Shown: positions 11,180 through 22,864 of the stretch, piece by piece
Numbering within the stretch: the first letter of the stretch is position 1
Layout: every line of letters begins with the position of its first letter
From: Larix kaempferi
Taxonomy: Eukaryota; Streptophyta; Pinopsida; Pinales; Pinaceae
Direction of reading: 5' to 3'
Length of the DNA: 64,000 nt
Assembly: GCA_027924585.1 (NCBI GenBank)
Contig: BSBM01000779.1
Span: 12,799,001-12,863,000, forward strand
Made by a program: the position numbers and the translations under genes
The notes under the pieces: model-generated
What the model was told of the DNA's origin: nothing
Seen by the model: the letters and a program-made list of their open reading frames with translations, nothing else
The model's database searches: none

Positions 11180-12185
11180 GGTTTACAGGTTGAAGGAAGA
11201 AGACAAATGCAAGAAGCGGTACAAGGCCAGACTTGTTGTAAAGGGGTTTGCACAAAATAAAGGTATAGATTTTGATGAAATATTTTCTCATGTTGTTAAA
11301 ATGAATTCAATTAGAACTATTTTAAGTCTAGTAGCGGTAGAATATTTGCATCTTGAACAACTAGATGTAAAAACAACCTTTCTCCATGGGGATTTGGAGG
11401 AAGAGATTTATATGTAGTAGCCACATGGGTATGAGGTCAAAGGGAAGGAGAATTTAGTATGCAGGTTGAATAAGTGTTTGTATGGCCTGAAGCAAACTCC
11501 AAGGTAGTGGTATTTGAAATTTGACAGGTTTATGACAGAACAAAGTGATAGTAGATGTCATTCTGGCCACTGTGTTTATTTCAAGAGGCTAGATAATGGA
11601 CGATATATTATCTTGTTATTGTATGTGGATGACATGCTTGTTGCAGGGTCTAACATGCAAGATATAAATGTGCTCAAAAGAAAATTAGCTAATTCATTTG
11701 GGATGAAGGATTTTGGTGTTGCAAAGAAAATCCTTGGTATGAGAATAACAAGAAACAGAAAAAATCGCAAATTGAGATTGTCTCAAGGTGAGTACATAGA
11801 AAAGGTGTTAGAGAGGTTTAGAATGCAATATGCAAAACCAATTAGTACACCTTTGGCCAGCCATTTCAAACTAAGTAAGGAGATATGTCCCAAGACACAA
11901 GAAGAGCTAGAATACGTGTCCAAGGTTCCCTATTCATCAGCAGTTGGAAGCTTGATGTATGCCATGGTGTGCACAAGACCAGATATTGCACATGTAGTGG
12001 GATTTGTGAGCAGGTATACGAACAATCTAGGTAAAGAACATTGGAAGGCAATAAAGTGGATTTTCACGTATTTGAGAGGTACTACTACTCATGCATTATG
12101 TTTTGGAGGTCCATACACTATTCTACAAGGATATGTTGATTCATATATGGAAGGTGATAAAGATAGTAGGCCCGGAGTACCATAG
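11180..12185 (+). pseudogene. Copia reverse transcriptase remnant (YVDD intact)
   Basis: Blocks in order: YKARLVVKGFAQNKGIDFDE, LDVKTTFLHGDLEEEIYM followed by an in-frame TAG at 11415-11417, CLYGLKQTPR then TAG, and LLLYVDDMLVAGSNM with the catalytic YVDD at 11622-11633. ILGMRITRNRKNRKLRLSQG and VPYSSAVGSLMYAMVCTRPD follow. The two stops sit where Gln (QPPGYE) and Gln/Trp (PRQWY) are usual, so CAG to TAG transitions explain them. It would be the polymerase of the element if repaired. Confidence 0.88.
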
Positions 12186-12585
12186 GGTTTGTTTTTACCA
12201 TAGGTAAAACAATAATAAGTTGGATTTCAAAACTGCAAAAGGTTGTATCACTTTCAACAACGGAAGCAGAGTATGTTGCTGCTATAGAGGTTAGTAAAGA
12301 GATGATTTGGCTACAAAGGTTCATGAAGGAATTGGGTAAGAAGATGGAGAATCACAGGTTGTACAGTGACAGCCAAAGTGCCATTCATCTTGCAAAGAAC
12401 TCAACCTTCCATTCTAAGACTTAACATATACATCTCAAGTACCATTTCATAAGGTCTGTTCTGGAAGATGAACTGTTGAAGTTGGAAAAGATACACACTA
12501 GCCAAAATCCTATAGACATGTTGACAAAGGTAGTAATCAGAGAGAAACTAAGTTCTTGCTTAGTTTTAGGTGGCCTTCAAGTATG
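12186..12585 (+). pseudogene. Copia RNase H remnant
   Basis: Reads ISWISKLQKVVSLSTTEAEY, YSDSQSAIHLAKNSTFHSKT then TAA, followed by HLKYHFIRSVLEDELLKLEK and NPIDMLTKVV. This is the standard C-terminal RNase H of Copia pol. It is shifted relative to the RT frame, with one in-frame stop. It lies directly before the 3' LTR, completing the gag-PR-INT-RT-RH order. Confidence 0.85.
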
Positions 12586-12671
12586 AAGGTGAAGATGAGA
12601 AATTTTCCAGGTCCAAGGTTTGGAGCATAGTCTAGGAATTGCAGTAGCGGTGGAGTTGCTGTGACCAGTCT

Positions 12672-12684
12672 CAAAGTGGGAGAT
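12672..12684 (+). promoter_or_regulatory. Polypurine tract of the Copia element
   Basis: AAAGTGGGAGAT lies directly before the 3' LTR start TGTTGG, the expected plus-strand primer position. Confidence 0.75.
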
Positions 12685-13265
12685 TGTTGGTTGTGGATCC
12701 TGGTTATCTTCCCGATTGAGAGATCTTGTTGGTTAGTCATGTTTGTGCCCCAGTTTTGTATTATGTGTAGGTAGATTGTACACTCGTACCAGCGGGGGCC
12801 CCCATTGGGGGTTCAGCGGTATCACCCTTGAGAAAGGGGGTTCGGGGGTGAAGCCCCCAAAAGAAAGTTATTTCCTTGTAAAATGTTGCAATTTCATAAT
12901 AAATTTGAATCGTTCATTAGAGTTCATATATGATGGTAGAAGTTATGTTAGGGATTTTATCCCTAGAAGGAAACCTCTTTATGTATGAGAGAATTGTATT
13001 GTGGCTGCAGAGTATTGTGAAAAATGATCTCTATGATTGTGTGAGAGAGACTATGAGAGAGTGAAGAGGAAGTTGCAGCGGATGTGCTGCAAGTTGTATC
13101 CCTTCATTTTGCTAGACAATCAAGCAAAAGGACTGGTGATTTCTCCGTGGATGTATCCCATATTGGGTGAACCATGTATATTGATGTCTCTCTTGTATTG
13201 TGTTTATGTGTTTTATTTCTACATCTTATTTTATGTTATTGTTCTGCGATCTCGTTTTTCTAACA
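12685..13265 (+). repeat. 3' LTR of the Copia element
   Basis: Starts TGTTGGTTGTGG and ends TTTTTCTAACA, matching the 5' LTR. It is followed by the target duplication ACACA. The extra segment near 12795-12840 is rich in GGGGGCCCCC-like sequence. Confidence 0.9.
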
Positions 13266-13270
13266 ACACA

Positions 13271-13540
13271 TACCTAAAACAATTATCATTTACATTATAT
13301 GTGTTTTTCATTAATACAATTATATCATAATTAAAAGTATATATAGGGTACAAGTTAGATGTATATAAGGTAGGATATAATATATTGAAATTAAAAGTGA
13401 TTATAGAAGTATATTGATTAAAATGAGGGGCACGATGGGTGGTGAGGAGGGTAGGGTTCATGAGAAGGTTATCACAAGGTTAGGGTTTTTCGAGTTAGTT
13501 TAGAGGGAGTGGATGGTACAGGAGGTGTTATTATTTACAT
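13271..13540. other. AT-rich spacer
   Basis: About 270 bases between the Copia target duplication and the LINE ORF1 remnant. It holds TATATAxGGTA-like motifs but no recognisable gene or repeat boundary. Confidence 0.5.
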
Positions 13541-14240
13541 AGGGGGAAGTCGGTGAAGGTTTTTGATGTAAATAAGAGAAATAAGCTTTCTATTTAGGCT
13601 GAGATTAGTTAGAAAAGGGTTTCCTTTCCTCTTTTTAGGATTAAAAAAGGAGTAGATTTGCTGCAAAGTAAGGATTTGTATGGGTATTTATGTGGTTCAA
13701 AACCCTCTCATTCTCGATTGTAGATGTGGATTTGTGAAGTTTAAGGGAGTTTGATTCCTGAGAAGCTCAAGTTATCCCCTCTAAATAGGGGTTGGTTTTC
13801 TTCATTATGATTAAGCAAAGGAATGTGAAGTAGTTTTGAAGGGAGGCCCATGGTGTTTTGGGGATGTTGGTCTAGTTATGCTTCCATGCACTAAGCATTT
13901 TGATTCTTATTCGATGTTTAGAGATAAACAATTTATTTGGGTGTGGTTAATGACGTTGTGTCTTCATCTATGGAGCTTGAAATCCTGGAAGGCTATTGGT
14001 GATTCCTTGGGCATTTTTCAAAGAGAGTCTCTAGAAATCCTAAACATGGAAGAGGTTCCTCATATCTTAGTCCCATTGGATATGAATGTTGGTTTAATAT
14101 ATACAAAAATTATGGGTGTGGTGAGTGGTCAAGGTCTCCAGATTTGGAGTATGAAGGTATCCCTTTCAAGTGGAAGTTTTTCCATGTTGTTGGGAATATC
14201 CTTAGGGATTTTCCTTGAAGGGATATAGCATATCAAAAGT
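13540..14240 (+). pseudogene. LINE ORF1-like remnant (DUF4283/zinc-knuckle type)
   Basis: The readable segments are SVKVFDVNKRNKLSI near 13548, SKDLYGYLCGSKPSHSRL near 13670, and the block VVLKGGPWCFGDVGLVMLPC at about 13830-13880 followed by FIWVWLMTLCLHLWSLKSWK and AIGDSLGIF. This is the DUF4283 pattern of plant LINE ORF1/gag-like proteins that bind RNA. A following YEGIPFKWKFFHVVGN near 14150 occupies the place of the zinc knuckle, but its cysteines are mostly lost. Many stops and frameshifts. The block continues as decayed sequence to about 14760 without recognisable motifs. Confidence 0.65.
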
Positions 14241-14899
14241 AGGGGTTTGTTGGGTGTTAATTGGCTTCCCTTTCCCTTTCTCTTTCTCTTGATGTTAATT
14301 CAAAGTCTAAATGTTTGTATGCAATATATTTGGAGGATTCTCCTCTTACTCCCGAGGTAGAAAGACCCTCTATTTGTCTTAAGGGTGTTTCTAGTGTGGA
14401 TGATATTCCTATTTTAATGGAGGTTTCTTCTATTTAAGTGGATCTTGATGATTATATCATTCCTAGATTGAATGCTTTGGTGGTTGATGGCCTTGGGGGA
14501 TCTCTCCCCTAGTATTCCATTCATTATTCCTTTGCATTTTGTGGATGGGTTTCTTAGTTATTATGTTATTGATCATAGGTTTCAATTTGATGGTTTGGAG
14601 GTTCCATCAAAGCATGGAGTGGGCTCGCTTTTGGTTCTTCTTTGTCTTTGGTTTGCTTTCGTCAAGGTGATTTGCTGGTATTTAAATGGTCATCAATTTG
14701 CTGGTTTAGAGAAGATGGTAGAAGTCCCTCGTTCAATCCCCTCCTCTGCCTTAGATTAGATGGGGGAGGCTCACAAGTCAGTTGAGGGGTTTTGTTTGCA
14801 TGATTGTCTTCGTTCTAAAATTCCATAAGCGTTAGAGCTTGAATACAATGCTTTTTCATATGAACTCTCCCATACGATGCACGATTTTATTTTTCTCTC

Positions 14900-15220
14900 G
14901 AATGAAAAATGCATGACAAAGCTATGTAAAGGTTGAATAAAAAATGCATAACCAAAGCTATGTAAAGGTCTCTTTTCACTATAAATAGTAATGCATGACA
15001 TTAATATTAGTTTATTTTGATATTTTATTTAACATGAAGCTTATTCTATCTTGATATTAGAAAAATGCATGACCAAGTTCGAATGAAAAATGCATGACCA
15101 AAGCAATGTAAAAGTCTATTTTCAATATAAATATAAATAGTAATGCATGACATCAATATTAGTTTATTTTGATATTTTATTTAACAACATGAAGCTTATT
15201 CTATCTTGATATTTTTAATG
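14900..15220 (+). repeat. Direct duplication of about 150 bp
   Basis: Two adjacent copies share AAAAATGCATGACCAA, AGTAATGCATGACAT and GAAGCTTATTCTATCTTGAT. The second copy has small insertions (an extra ATAAAT and ACA). This is AT-rich noncoding DNA. Confidence 0.8.
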
Positions 15221-16760
15221 TATGTTGTGTGCATCATAAAGATAACTATAAAACTCATATAAGTGTAAGACCATAGTTTATCCAAAATAATTTTGGAAGA
15301 AAGGAAATTTAATGTTTAAAGTATTTTGTATAATATTGATTGTGTTTAGTTCCAAGGGTTAGTTTAATTAGTGGAACTATCTACCCAATGCATATTGTTA
15401 ATGAAGAGACCATAGGTTACAATTTAAATTTGGTCGAATATTTTAGGGTTATTGATTACTATTTTCATTGGTAATTGTGATTACACTCCATAGAGGTATT
15501 CTAGGGAAGAGGGGAGATCCTGTAAGATTTTCATTGGAAAAAATTCTAATGGGTTAGCTCACACACACACACACACCATTATTAACAATCCAAGGATAAA
15601 TCTTCTTATTGTCAATAATATCATATTAAAGTCGAAATGTAGTAGGATCCATTATATAGTATATAAAGAGATTTGCATGTTGGTTTATTGAGATAAGAAT
15701 GAAGATGGGGAATTCATATCTCAAAGCATTTATAACTATATTCTCTTTAATTTTTTCATAGATGATCTCAAAGTCATAAGCTTGAACATGAGTTATCAAA
15801 TTTTTCTCCACTTTTAGTGAAGTTTTCTTTAGTAAATACTTCAAAGTTAAGATTGTTAATTTTAATTAAAAACTTATTACCAAAGAGAAATTAACTCCAC
15901 TTTAACACAACATAAAGTAACATAAAGTATGCTCAACATATTCTTGTTGCATTTATCTATATTACTCAACTTTTTACTTTCAAAAACCTTGAATTAACTC
16001 CACTTTGACACAACATGAAGTATGCCCAACAACATATTCTTGTTATATGTAGATATGTGTATCTCTATTAATCATCTTTTTACTTTCAAAAATATTGAAT
16101 TTGTCATCACTGTAACGAGCATTAAGCTTAGGATTAGGATTGAAGCAAGGGTATAAAATCTTCAATTATTTAATTGGTGGATGAGGAATATTGAAAAGTT
16201 TTGTGTAAACATGTGATAGCATGCCCAAAACTCCAAAAGCTTCTCAATTCCATTTATATGGGTGAAAAGGCGTCCACAAGATATCTTTAGAAGTTTAAAA
16301 ATGAATGAAGTTATGAAACACCATCACACTTAATCATTCATCTAAATCCCAATACTAACCTATTTTATATTCATACAAAACCCAAGAAGTTCTTGATAGT
16401 TACAAGAAGGCCAATACCAACCTATTTTATATTCATACAAAACCTAAGAAGATGTTGCCATCTTGATAGTTACAAGAAAGGTCATGGAATGTTTTACATA
16501 GTGGTCCCTTATAAGGGATCTTGCATTCTAAGATTCCCTACAGAAGACAAACCATGGTGCTCTCCATCTTTTGGCTGATAGCAGCTATTAACAACTTTAA
16601 TACCTTTTGAGCATCTATGAATTGTGCCATCCCCACTTCTCCTGTCACTTTAAATGATCTTTTGGTAGGTTTGAGTAAGGAAACTTCCTTCCATGCAAAC
16701 CCACACATCCAAAAATACGTGATAACCCTATAATTTATGAGAAGCATCGTTTAACCTAAT
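15221..16760. other. AT-rich intergenic DNA with duplications
   Basis: Apart from the Gypsy RNase H scrap described separately, this stretch has no coding signal. A (CA)n run lies near 15559-15577. Two direct duplications are visible: 15888-15990 with 15993-16100 (shared TTAACTCCACTTT, ACATATTCTTGTT and TTTTTACTTTCAAAAA), and 16352-16410 with 16410-16480 (shared CCTATTTTATATTCATACAA). Confidence 0.6.
15640..15850 (-). pseudogene. Ty3/Gypsy RNase H fragment
   Basis: The minus-strand frame reads LKYLLKKTSLKVEKNLITHV followed by YDFEIIYEKIKENIVINAL. This matches the end of Gypsy RNase H, where the usual form is LKYLL..., a YDFEI-Y-KGKEN block and VADALSR. The catalytic Asp of VADAL is replaced (VINAL). 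Nothing else of the element is readable around it, so it is a short orphan scrap. Confidence 0.6.
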
Positions 16761-17670
16761 TAAATTTTTATTGGGCAGTGAGTTTGAAATGACCATTGTC
16801 CTTCAGTTGGTTCTCTGGTTTGCAGCATCCATCCATCAGAGACCGTGCTAGGTAGCGCAGCCCATGCCAACAACCGAATAAGGTCAAGGCGGCCAAGTCC
16901 AAAAGGCAGTAGAGGACTCTACTGGTTGTTCGGAAGCGAGAGAATACAGATACAGAGGCTAAAATGTATGCAGTGGTCGGGGCATTATTCAGAAAGGAAT
17001 GCATGCATGCAGAGCAGTGCAGGGGGGCCTTCCTTCTGAGGCGCCATGAATGCTGTGTATGGGTCCGTCTGTCCGTCTTCAAAGAAAAAAGAAAGAACAG
17101 AGGCCCAACAAGTCTCATGACAGGCCAAGCCAGGCCAGGCCTCAAGGCTAGGGGGACAGTTAGCCTGCCTCTCTTGGTAATCGTCACTGCAGAGACTGGC
17201 CGTGACTCGAACTTTTACCTACCCACCAATCTCCATCATTCTTGATGTGTGACAAACCTAAAAAACACGGAAGTAGATGACTCGTTAGATGAGATGAGAT
17301 GGGGCGCACTGGGCAAGGCGTGCATGATGGGTTGAGAATCTTTCTCTCTCACTTTGCTTACTTTGTTATTGAAATCAACAAGTCCGTGAAATGGGAGGTA
17401 AAGTGGCACACTGGCAGGCCAGGCCTGGCTTGGGTGCAGTGGGCAGTTAGGGCAAGACATGCATGATGTGTTCAGAATCTCTTTCTATCACTCTGCTTAT
17501 TTTCTTATTCAATCAAATCCGTGCATGATATGGGTGCCCCGCCCCGCTTCTCATCCAACGGCCTTTTTCTTGGGCGTTTTTATAATTTCTTCCCAATGTC
17601 CCATCCTCTTCTGATTCTGTGGGAACTGTGGGGTCATTCTGATTTAAAATAGAAAGAGAAAGGATAAGCA

Positions 17671-17676
17671 TATAAA
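17671..17676 (+). promoter_or_regulatory. Candidate TATA box
   Basis: TATAAA in the context CATATAAAGTGG, in a locally GC-rich region and about 66 bases before the ATG of a small open frame. Position and context fit a plant TATA box, but chance occurrences are common and there is no transcript evidence. Confidence 0.25.
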
Positions 17677-17736
17677 GTGGCAGGCCCCGTCTTCTAATTC
17701 AACGGCTTCTTCTTGGAATTTTTTAATTTCTGAAGC

Positions 17737-17892
17737 ATGGGAAGCTCTGAAATGAAGAAAAACCAGAAAGAAAAAGAGAAGTCAGCAGGAGCCCCGCCCG
17801 GAGCTGACAACTTACGCCTCTACCACGACAATGGCGCCCCCTACCCACACATTGACTGTCTTCTTCCATATTTAATACTTAACATACAGTAA
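17737..17892 (+). CDS. Small unrecognised open frame, 51 residues
   Basis: ATG at 17737, stop TAA at 17890-17892. It begins MGSSEMKKNQKEKEK, a lysine/glutamate-rich stretch, followed by SAGAPPGADNLRLYHD and a leucine-rich end. I do not recognise it. It is notable only because it follows a candidate TATA box in the one part of the window that does not look transposon-derived. It may be a chance frame or the start of a decayed exon. Confidence 0.15.
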   Translation: MGSSEMKKNQKEKEKSAGAPPGADNLRLYHDNGAPYPHIDCLLPYLILNIQ

Positions 17893-18300
17893 CAGAATTG
17901 CCATCTTAGGGTTGACTGCCAAAGTCCTCCTCGATTAACGTATTGCCTTTCATTTTCTTCTATGGAATTGGTCGGTCTGTTCACACCAGTGGTTATTGGA
18001 AATTGGAATTCCTGCAGACGAGACCAAATCAACCTTCATCCACAACTGTTTGCTTTTCCCAATATATTCACAATCTATCTCTATTTTGTGCATCATCCCC
18101 CAACGACTCCAGTCCACCATCAATTTCAATTTCAAGTGTACCGTTCAAACTTATGCTTGGAGCAGCAAACCTTCCGCTGGAGCATAAGGAATTATAGATT
18201 AACAATCTACTCATATCACTCTTTAAAAAGAGTTTAGATTCATAATGGTCGTGTTGAATGATAATATGGTTAAAATGGTTGAGGCAAGGAAGCAAGAGAA

Positions 18301-18923
18301 ATTGATTAGAGTTTCAAGCCTAGTGGTAGTTTGGAATTGTGGTGGATCAATATTTTTTCCCTTAAGCTATTTACAAGAAGCAAGATCTTCTTCAAGGAAA
18401 CACATGCCATTGAAAGGAAAATACTCCCTACCTTCTTAAGGTATTATGGTTATCACGGGATTCTATCATGGCTCAAAGCCTAAATGCTTATAGAGATTAT
18501 ATGGCCCTACTCATTTGCAAGCATCCTTCTAATATAATCTTTTTTGTGATTATTATCTCTTCCATCATATGATCACACTATGACATTTTTGATGTAGATA
18601 GCTCTCTTTTACAATTTTACAACTAGATATAACAAAATTCTTTACACCTAGGTAGGTATAATCTATTTGTTGGAAATTTCATTGTGCAAACTAGTTGCAT
18701 GTAGTGTTATAAGCATGTCAATCTCTACTCCAATGATCTAGGTGGCCATTGGGGCTATCTTAAAAATGGTTTCAATACCAATGGATTTTGGGTAGGATTT
18801 ATGGATGCAAATTCCAAGTTTTTTCAATGTGTTTTTTTTGGCTTGTTATGCTTAAAGTTCGGAGAATCAACACAATTGCAGATTTATTTCCAACAACCTA
18901 AGGAAGGCCCAAAATAGAGCATT
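18301..18923. other. Intergenic DNA, nothing recognised
   Basis: AT-rich sequence between the GC-rich island and the chromodomain Gypsy element. I see no coding domain, RNA gene or element terminus. Confidence 0.5.
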
Positions 18924-18928
18924 GAGTG

Positions 18929-19292
18929 TGTTAGGAACCCATGTCAACCCTTCTCTTTACTTTGTTAGTATATTGTTGTTGGATGCATATGCTTTGTAAG
19001 TTGTCCCGTAGTATTATATGTTGATTCATAGTTTGTATTATCCCATAGTATTAGACGCATATGCTTTGTAAGTCGTCCCGTAGTATTATATGTTCCATGG
19101 TATTGATCCATAGTATTGGCGCCTAGACTTAGTATATAAGTTTGTGTTGAGGCCAATGAAGGATGGTGAAGTTATTTGTATTGAGCTTTCTCAAATGAGG
19201 TTGCCCCCTCGAAGTGGCCCGCGATCAATAAAAATATTTTGTGATCTAATATATTGTGCATTTTATCAATTAATTGTTGCAAGTTCCTCACA
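18929..19292 (+). repeat. 5' LTR of the chromodomain Gypsy element
   Basis: Runs from TGTTAGGAACCC to GTTCCTCACA and matches the 3' LTR at 29072 across its length. A segment with GCATATGCTTTGTAAGT and CCCGTAGTATTATATGTT is duplicated inside the LTR (about 18984-19095). A TATATAA at 19133-19139 is a plausible promoter for the element. Confidence 0.9.
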
Positions 19293-19294
19293 TT

Positions 19295-19306
19295 TGGTAT
19301 CAGAGC
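19295..19306 (+). promoter_or_regulatory. tRNA-iMet-type primer binding site
   Basis: TGGTATCAGAGC, two bases after the 5' LTR, is an exact match to the standard plant initiator-Met primer site. Confidence 0.92.
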
Positions 19307-22035
19307 ACTTTCTTGGGCTCGTTGGGTGGAATTTTTGCCAAAAAAAAATTTCGCATCTGTATTTGTTCCTATCAATTGTAGGTTCGGATCTGGGAATATT
19401 CCCTATTCGCTTAACTGTGGGAAGTACTTGGGCATAAGCCCTAAACTTCATTGTGAGGAGTACCACAAGAACCCCAAAGTAGTTGGCCCATTGAGAGGAC
19501 TTGCCAGCAAAAAGGGAAACGACTCCTACCTGATTGACTAGTTCCCACCCGTGAGGTAAACCAAGAGCTGTCGTTTGTGGCAAAGCGGTTATCAGTTTTA
19601 CCTGAGCCGTGGAGTGAGGTGTACTGCCCCAATACTCAAACCGTCAGACAACATTGGTGGCCGAGTGAATTCGCTGAACCGTTAGGAAGCCGAACATACC
19701 TGGGGTCCTGTAACATCCTCAGGATCCTTGTCACTTTTAAGAAGAAATGGGGAGAAATTTTTTGTTTTGTTTTTAAATCAACATACTATCAATATCTATA
19801 CAATCATCCATTTCACCTACCAAGGTGAATAACATATAGACAAACAGATACATAGCTTTACTGCAAAATGGAAAAGTCTTTCCAAGCATAAATGCATGCA
19901 AACCAAGTTTCTCTTTATAACATTATAAAGCAGATGCTAAGTAGAAAACCACTTTCAACTTCGTGTACAAGCTTGGGTAAGAAATACTGCATGATATCAA
20001 ACTTGGTGCAACATAGAATAAAATTCCTTCTACATAATAAGTTAGCCCCATAACTCGATGTTATCTTTAACATAGCACTCTTAACTAGAGTCATTTAACA
20101 TCAGAAGCATGCCTACGTATCATAAGTCACATATAATTATAAACCAAGATCTACACACCTATCTTTCCATTTAATGACATGCAATACATTAAACCAATAA
20201 TGAAAGATACATCACGGTGTGGCTACTTGTAGAGTAATAACTCAATTCGATACTCAAGCATACTTGGTAATTTATAACATTAAATGCAACAGTGTACAAA
20301 CATACATACATGTGTTAGATTCCATTTCATGCAAAGATACTCCTTCAAGAAGCTACAACTTAATTGACCTTTAGAAAGCTTGTCGACACATCATTAATGC
20401 ATAATGGAAAACCTTTTCGCACACATGAATATGCAAACCAACATAATCTTCAACATCATGGTGTCGTAGTTTCATTAACAAGAAATCCAACTAACCATGA
20501 GATATAAATGCACCACAAAGCTCATTATAAGTAAATGAAGACAAATACATACATCTATATAACAATATGAGAACATGCCAAGTTCTTGTCTTACACCCAA
20601 AGAATACTAAATCAACACTGGACTATGTCGAAAGGTTTAATAATAACCTTAGGCTAGGTTATAATGGCTAATCTCTTTTACATCAGACACAAATTGTATA
20701 CCGATATGTTCTCTTCACACATACCTTTACATAGATCATTACCAAATGCAAACTGATCTAAGGTCATGTTCCAATCATAGTCCACATAATATTTTACACA
20801 TTTATTCCAATGCACATGAAGCTCATTCATTCTTCTATGCATTCACAATCACATGCTTTCCCATTAAATATAATGTCTATTATATGTTCTCACATCAATG
20901 ACATAAAATGGTGAAACTCTAAGCATGTGTATGATACTAACTTTCCTAGGGTTAGCATCATATAAAAATCTCTTTTCAGACAAAGGTAGCATCTTTCTCA
21001 TGGCCATCCAACCATCAACTTTACATGAACACATGAATAAGTAAACTTAACCTTTACTTACATTCATGTCAAATACAAATAAGGACAAAATCAGACGAGC
21101 CAATACATAAGTCAATGCGTATGATAATTTTACAAACATACTTTTCTTACCCCCTTGGTAACACTGAGGAAGGCTTATTCCTTCCATCGTCTTATTCCTG
21201 TATCCATCATTCATACTTGCAACATACATTAGTACTATAAAACATATTACAAAACTATAGATATCTTTTCAATAATCAAGATACATAAATTAAATCACAA
21301 AACATAGTCATGTAATAAGGGGAAAATAATGTGGGCAATGCAATGCTCCACCCAACCATAGGCTCTTCGACGACATATACTCAGTCCATCCGAAGGCCAC
21401 CCCCAAGCTGGGCATGGTGGTTCACAACGGGATAAAGAGTCTCAAGTCTTGTCACCCTAGAACTAACCACACACAAATCTAGAGGTTAATGCCGCACTCC
21501 TGCAAGTCAAGGGTAGTACTCCTACCCAGATACTTCTTGTGTCCTAATCTCGTGCATAGCTTGGTGTTGTTCTCGACGGTAATACCATAAGTAATATAAC
21601 AGGTGCATTTGACAAGCCACCCAAGCATTCAACATGCACTCAAGCATTCAACATGAAATCAAACATATCATGTGAGACACGCATCCAAAAAAATGTAGAT
21701 GAAACATAAGACATGCATTCATCACGCGACCACACAAAAGGTGTACATAACAACAATAGCAGGAATATGTATATAAAACCTCTCCAATGTATTCGACATG
21801 CAATCTATGCAATCGACATGTAACTAACGGACATAAAGTGGTACAAACATAATAAACATGTGCATAACACCTATCCAATGCATTCGACATGCAACTGATG
21901 GATAAAAGGTAACACCGACCGTCATTGCCTCTATGTAAACGAAAATCAATGCGTGAAAAAAATCAATGCATTAAAACATATTCAATCATGATATGAAGTA
22001 GTTATATACCTTGACAATATGAACCCATCCAATGC

Positions 22036-22037
<2 letters not shown>

Positions 22038-22066
<29 letters not shown>

Positions 22067-22068
22067 TG
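22038..22068 (+). repeat. (AT)n microsatellite
   Basis: About 15 AT dinucleotides in a row inside the giant solo LTR. Confidence 0.9.
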
Positions 22069-22864
22069 ACAGGTTTATATAAACATGGTCATTTTACATA
22101 CTCTAGTAAAATAAAATCATGTATAATTTATATGAAGCTTGATCATTTTACACAATATGTAGACACATCTTCATTGTATAACAATCTATATATTCCACAT
22201 AACTCTTCTATATGATATATAGCACAAATTCATTTTATACATCACATATATATAAAACGTAACCATTTTTACATTGTATAAAACATAAGTAGTCATTTAT
22301 ACAATATATATGAAGTGTAACCATGTTATACCATATGTCCATGCTATACTACATATATGTATAAAGCATAACCCTTTTATAATATATGTATGTAAAGACC
22401 TTTTATAATATATGTATGTAAAGACCTGACCATTTCCTGTCACATGCATAAGGGTGTAACCATGATATAAGTAACACTGTTGCATAATAATTAAAGCATA
22501 ATAATTAAAGCACAATTCACACATAGGAAGTGAAAGGAAGCAATAAAAAAAAATGCACATGTTAACAACAGGTGTAGTTGTATAAGAGGAGCACCATATA
22601 CAACAACCTATCAACAAGGGAAATGAGCACTTTCACACTACTAACCCCATGTCATAATTTATAATGAATGTGCAAGCAGCATTCATGTTATATCCCAGGA
22701 ACAGATTCGGCATCAATGTTTTTGTAAACCCAAAATGTAATACAAAGCACATTTAAAACAAGCCCATGATAAGCAGAGATAATCAAACAAAACGGTTTCA
22801 TCCTACGGAGATGCCAAACCACGGTTTCCCAACACAATGAGAATATGCAGGGATAGAGTTTGTT

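Larger units (their letters stand above)
8092..13265 (+). mobile_element. Ty1/Copia LTR retrotransposon, complete but inactive
   Basis: A 5174-bp element with two LTRs (8092-8637, 12685-13265), an exact 5-bp target duplication ACACA (8087-8091, 13266-13270), a TGGTATCA primer site after the 5' LTR and a purine-rich tract before the 3' LTR. Internal order is gag, protease, integrase, reverse transcriptase, RNase H, which is diagnostic of Copia. All domains are present, but stops and frameshifts interrupt them. The RNase H region resembles the Tork/TNT-like lineage; that finer placement is inference. Confidence 0.93.
16760..18300. other. Relatively GC-rich, possibly low-copy island; no gene identified
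   Basis: Base composition is clearly richer in G and C than the surroundings, with GGCCAGGCC-type and CCCCGCCC runs. No frame resembles a known protein. Diverged direct duplications are visible: 17312-17385 with 17456-17525 (shared TGCATGATG, GAATCT and CAAxTCCGTG), and 17534-17576 with 17682-17718 (shared CTTCT, CAACGGC and TTCTTGG). A frame at 17943-18197 is serine/proline-rich near its middle but I cannot assign it. The stretch could be a gene-flanking region or an old element. Confidence 0.4.

Noticed and set aside
16538-16747. 69-residue minus-strand frame
   Set aside because: No recognisable motif and no neighbouring coding signal; treated as chance.
17943-18197. 84-residue serine-rich frame that vaguely resembles a transit peptide
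   Set aside because: No mature domain follows, overlapping frames are equally open, and there is no splice or homology support.
19295-19306. tRNA-related sequence at this and other LTR edges
   Set aside because: These are short primer sites complementary to a tRNA 3' end; no full tRNA cloverleaf gene was found in the window.
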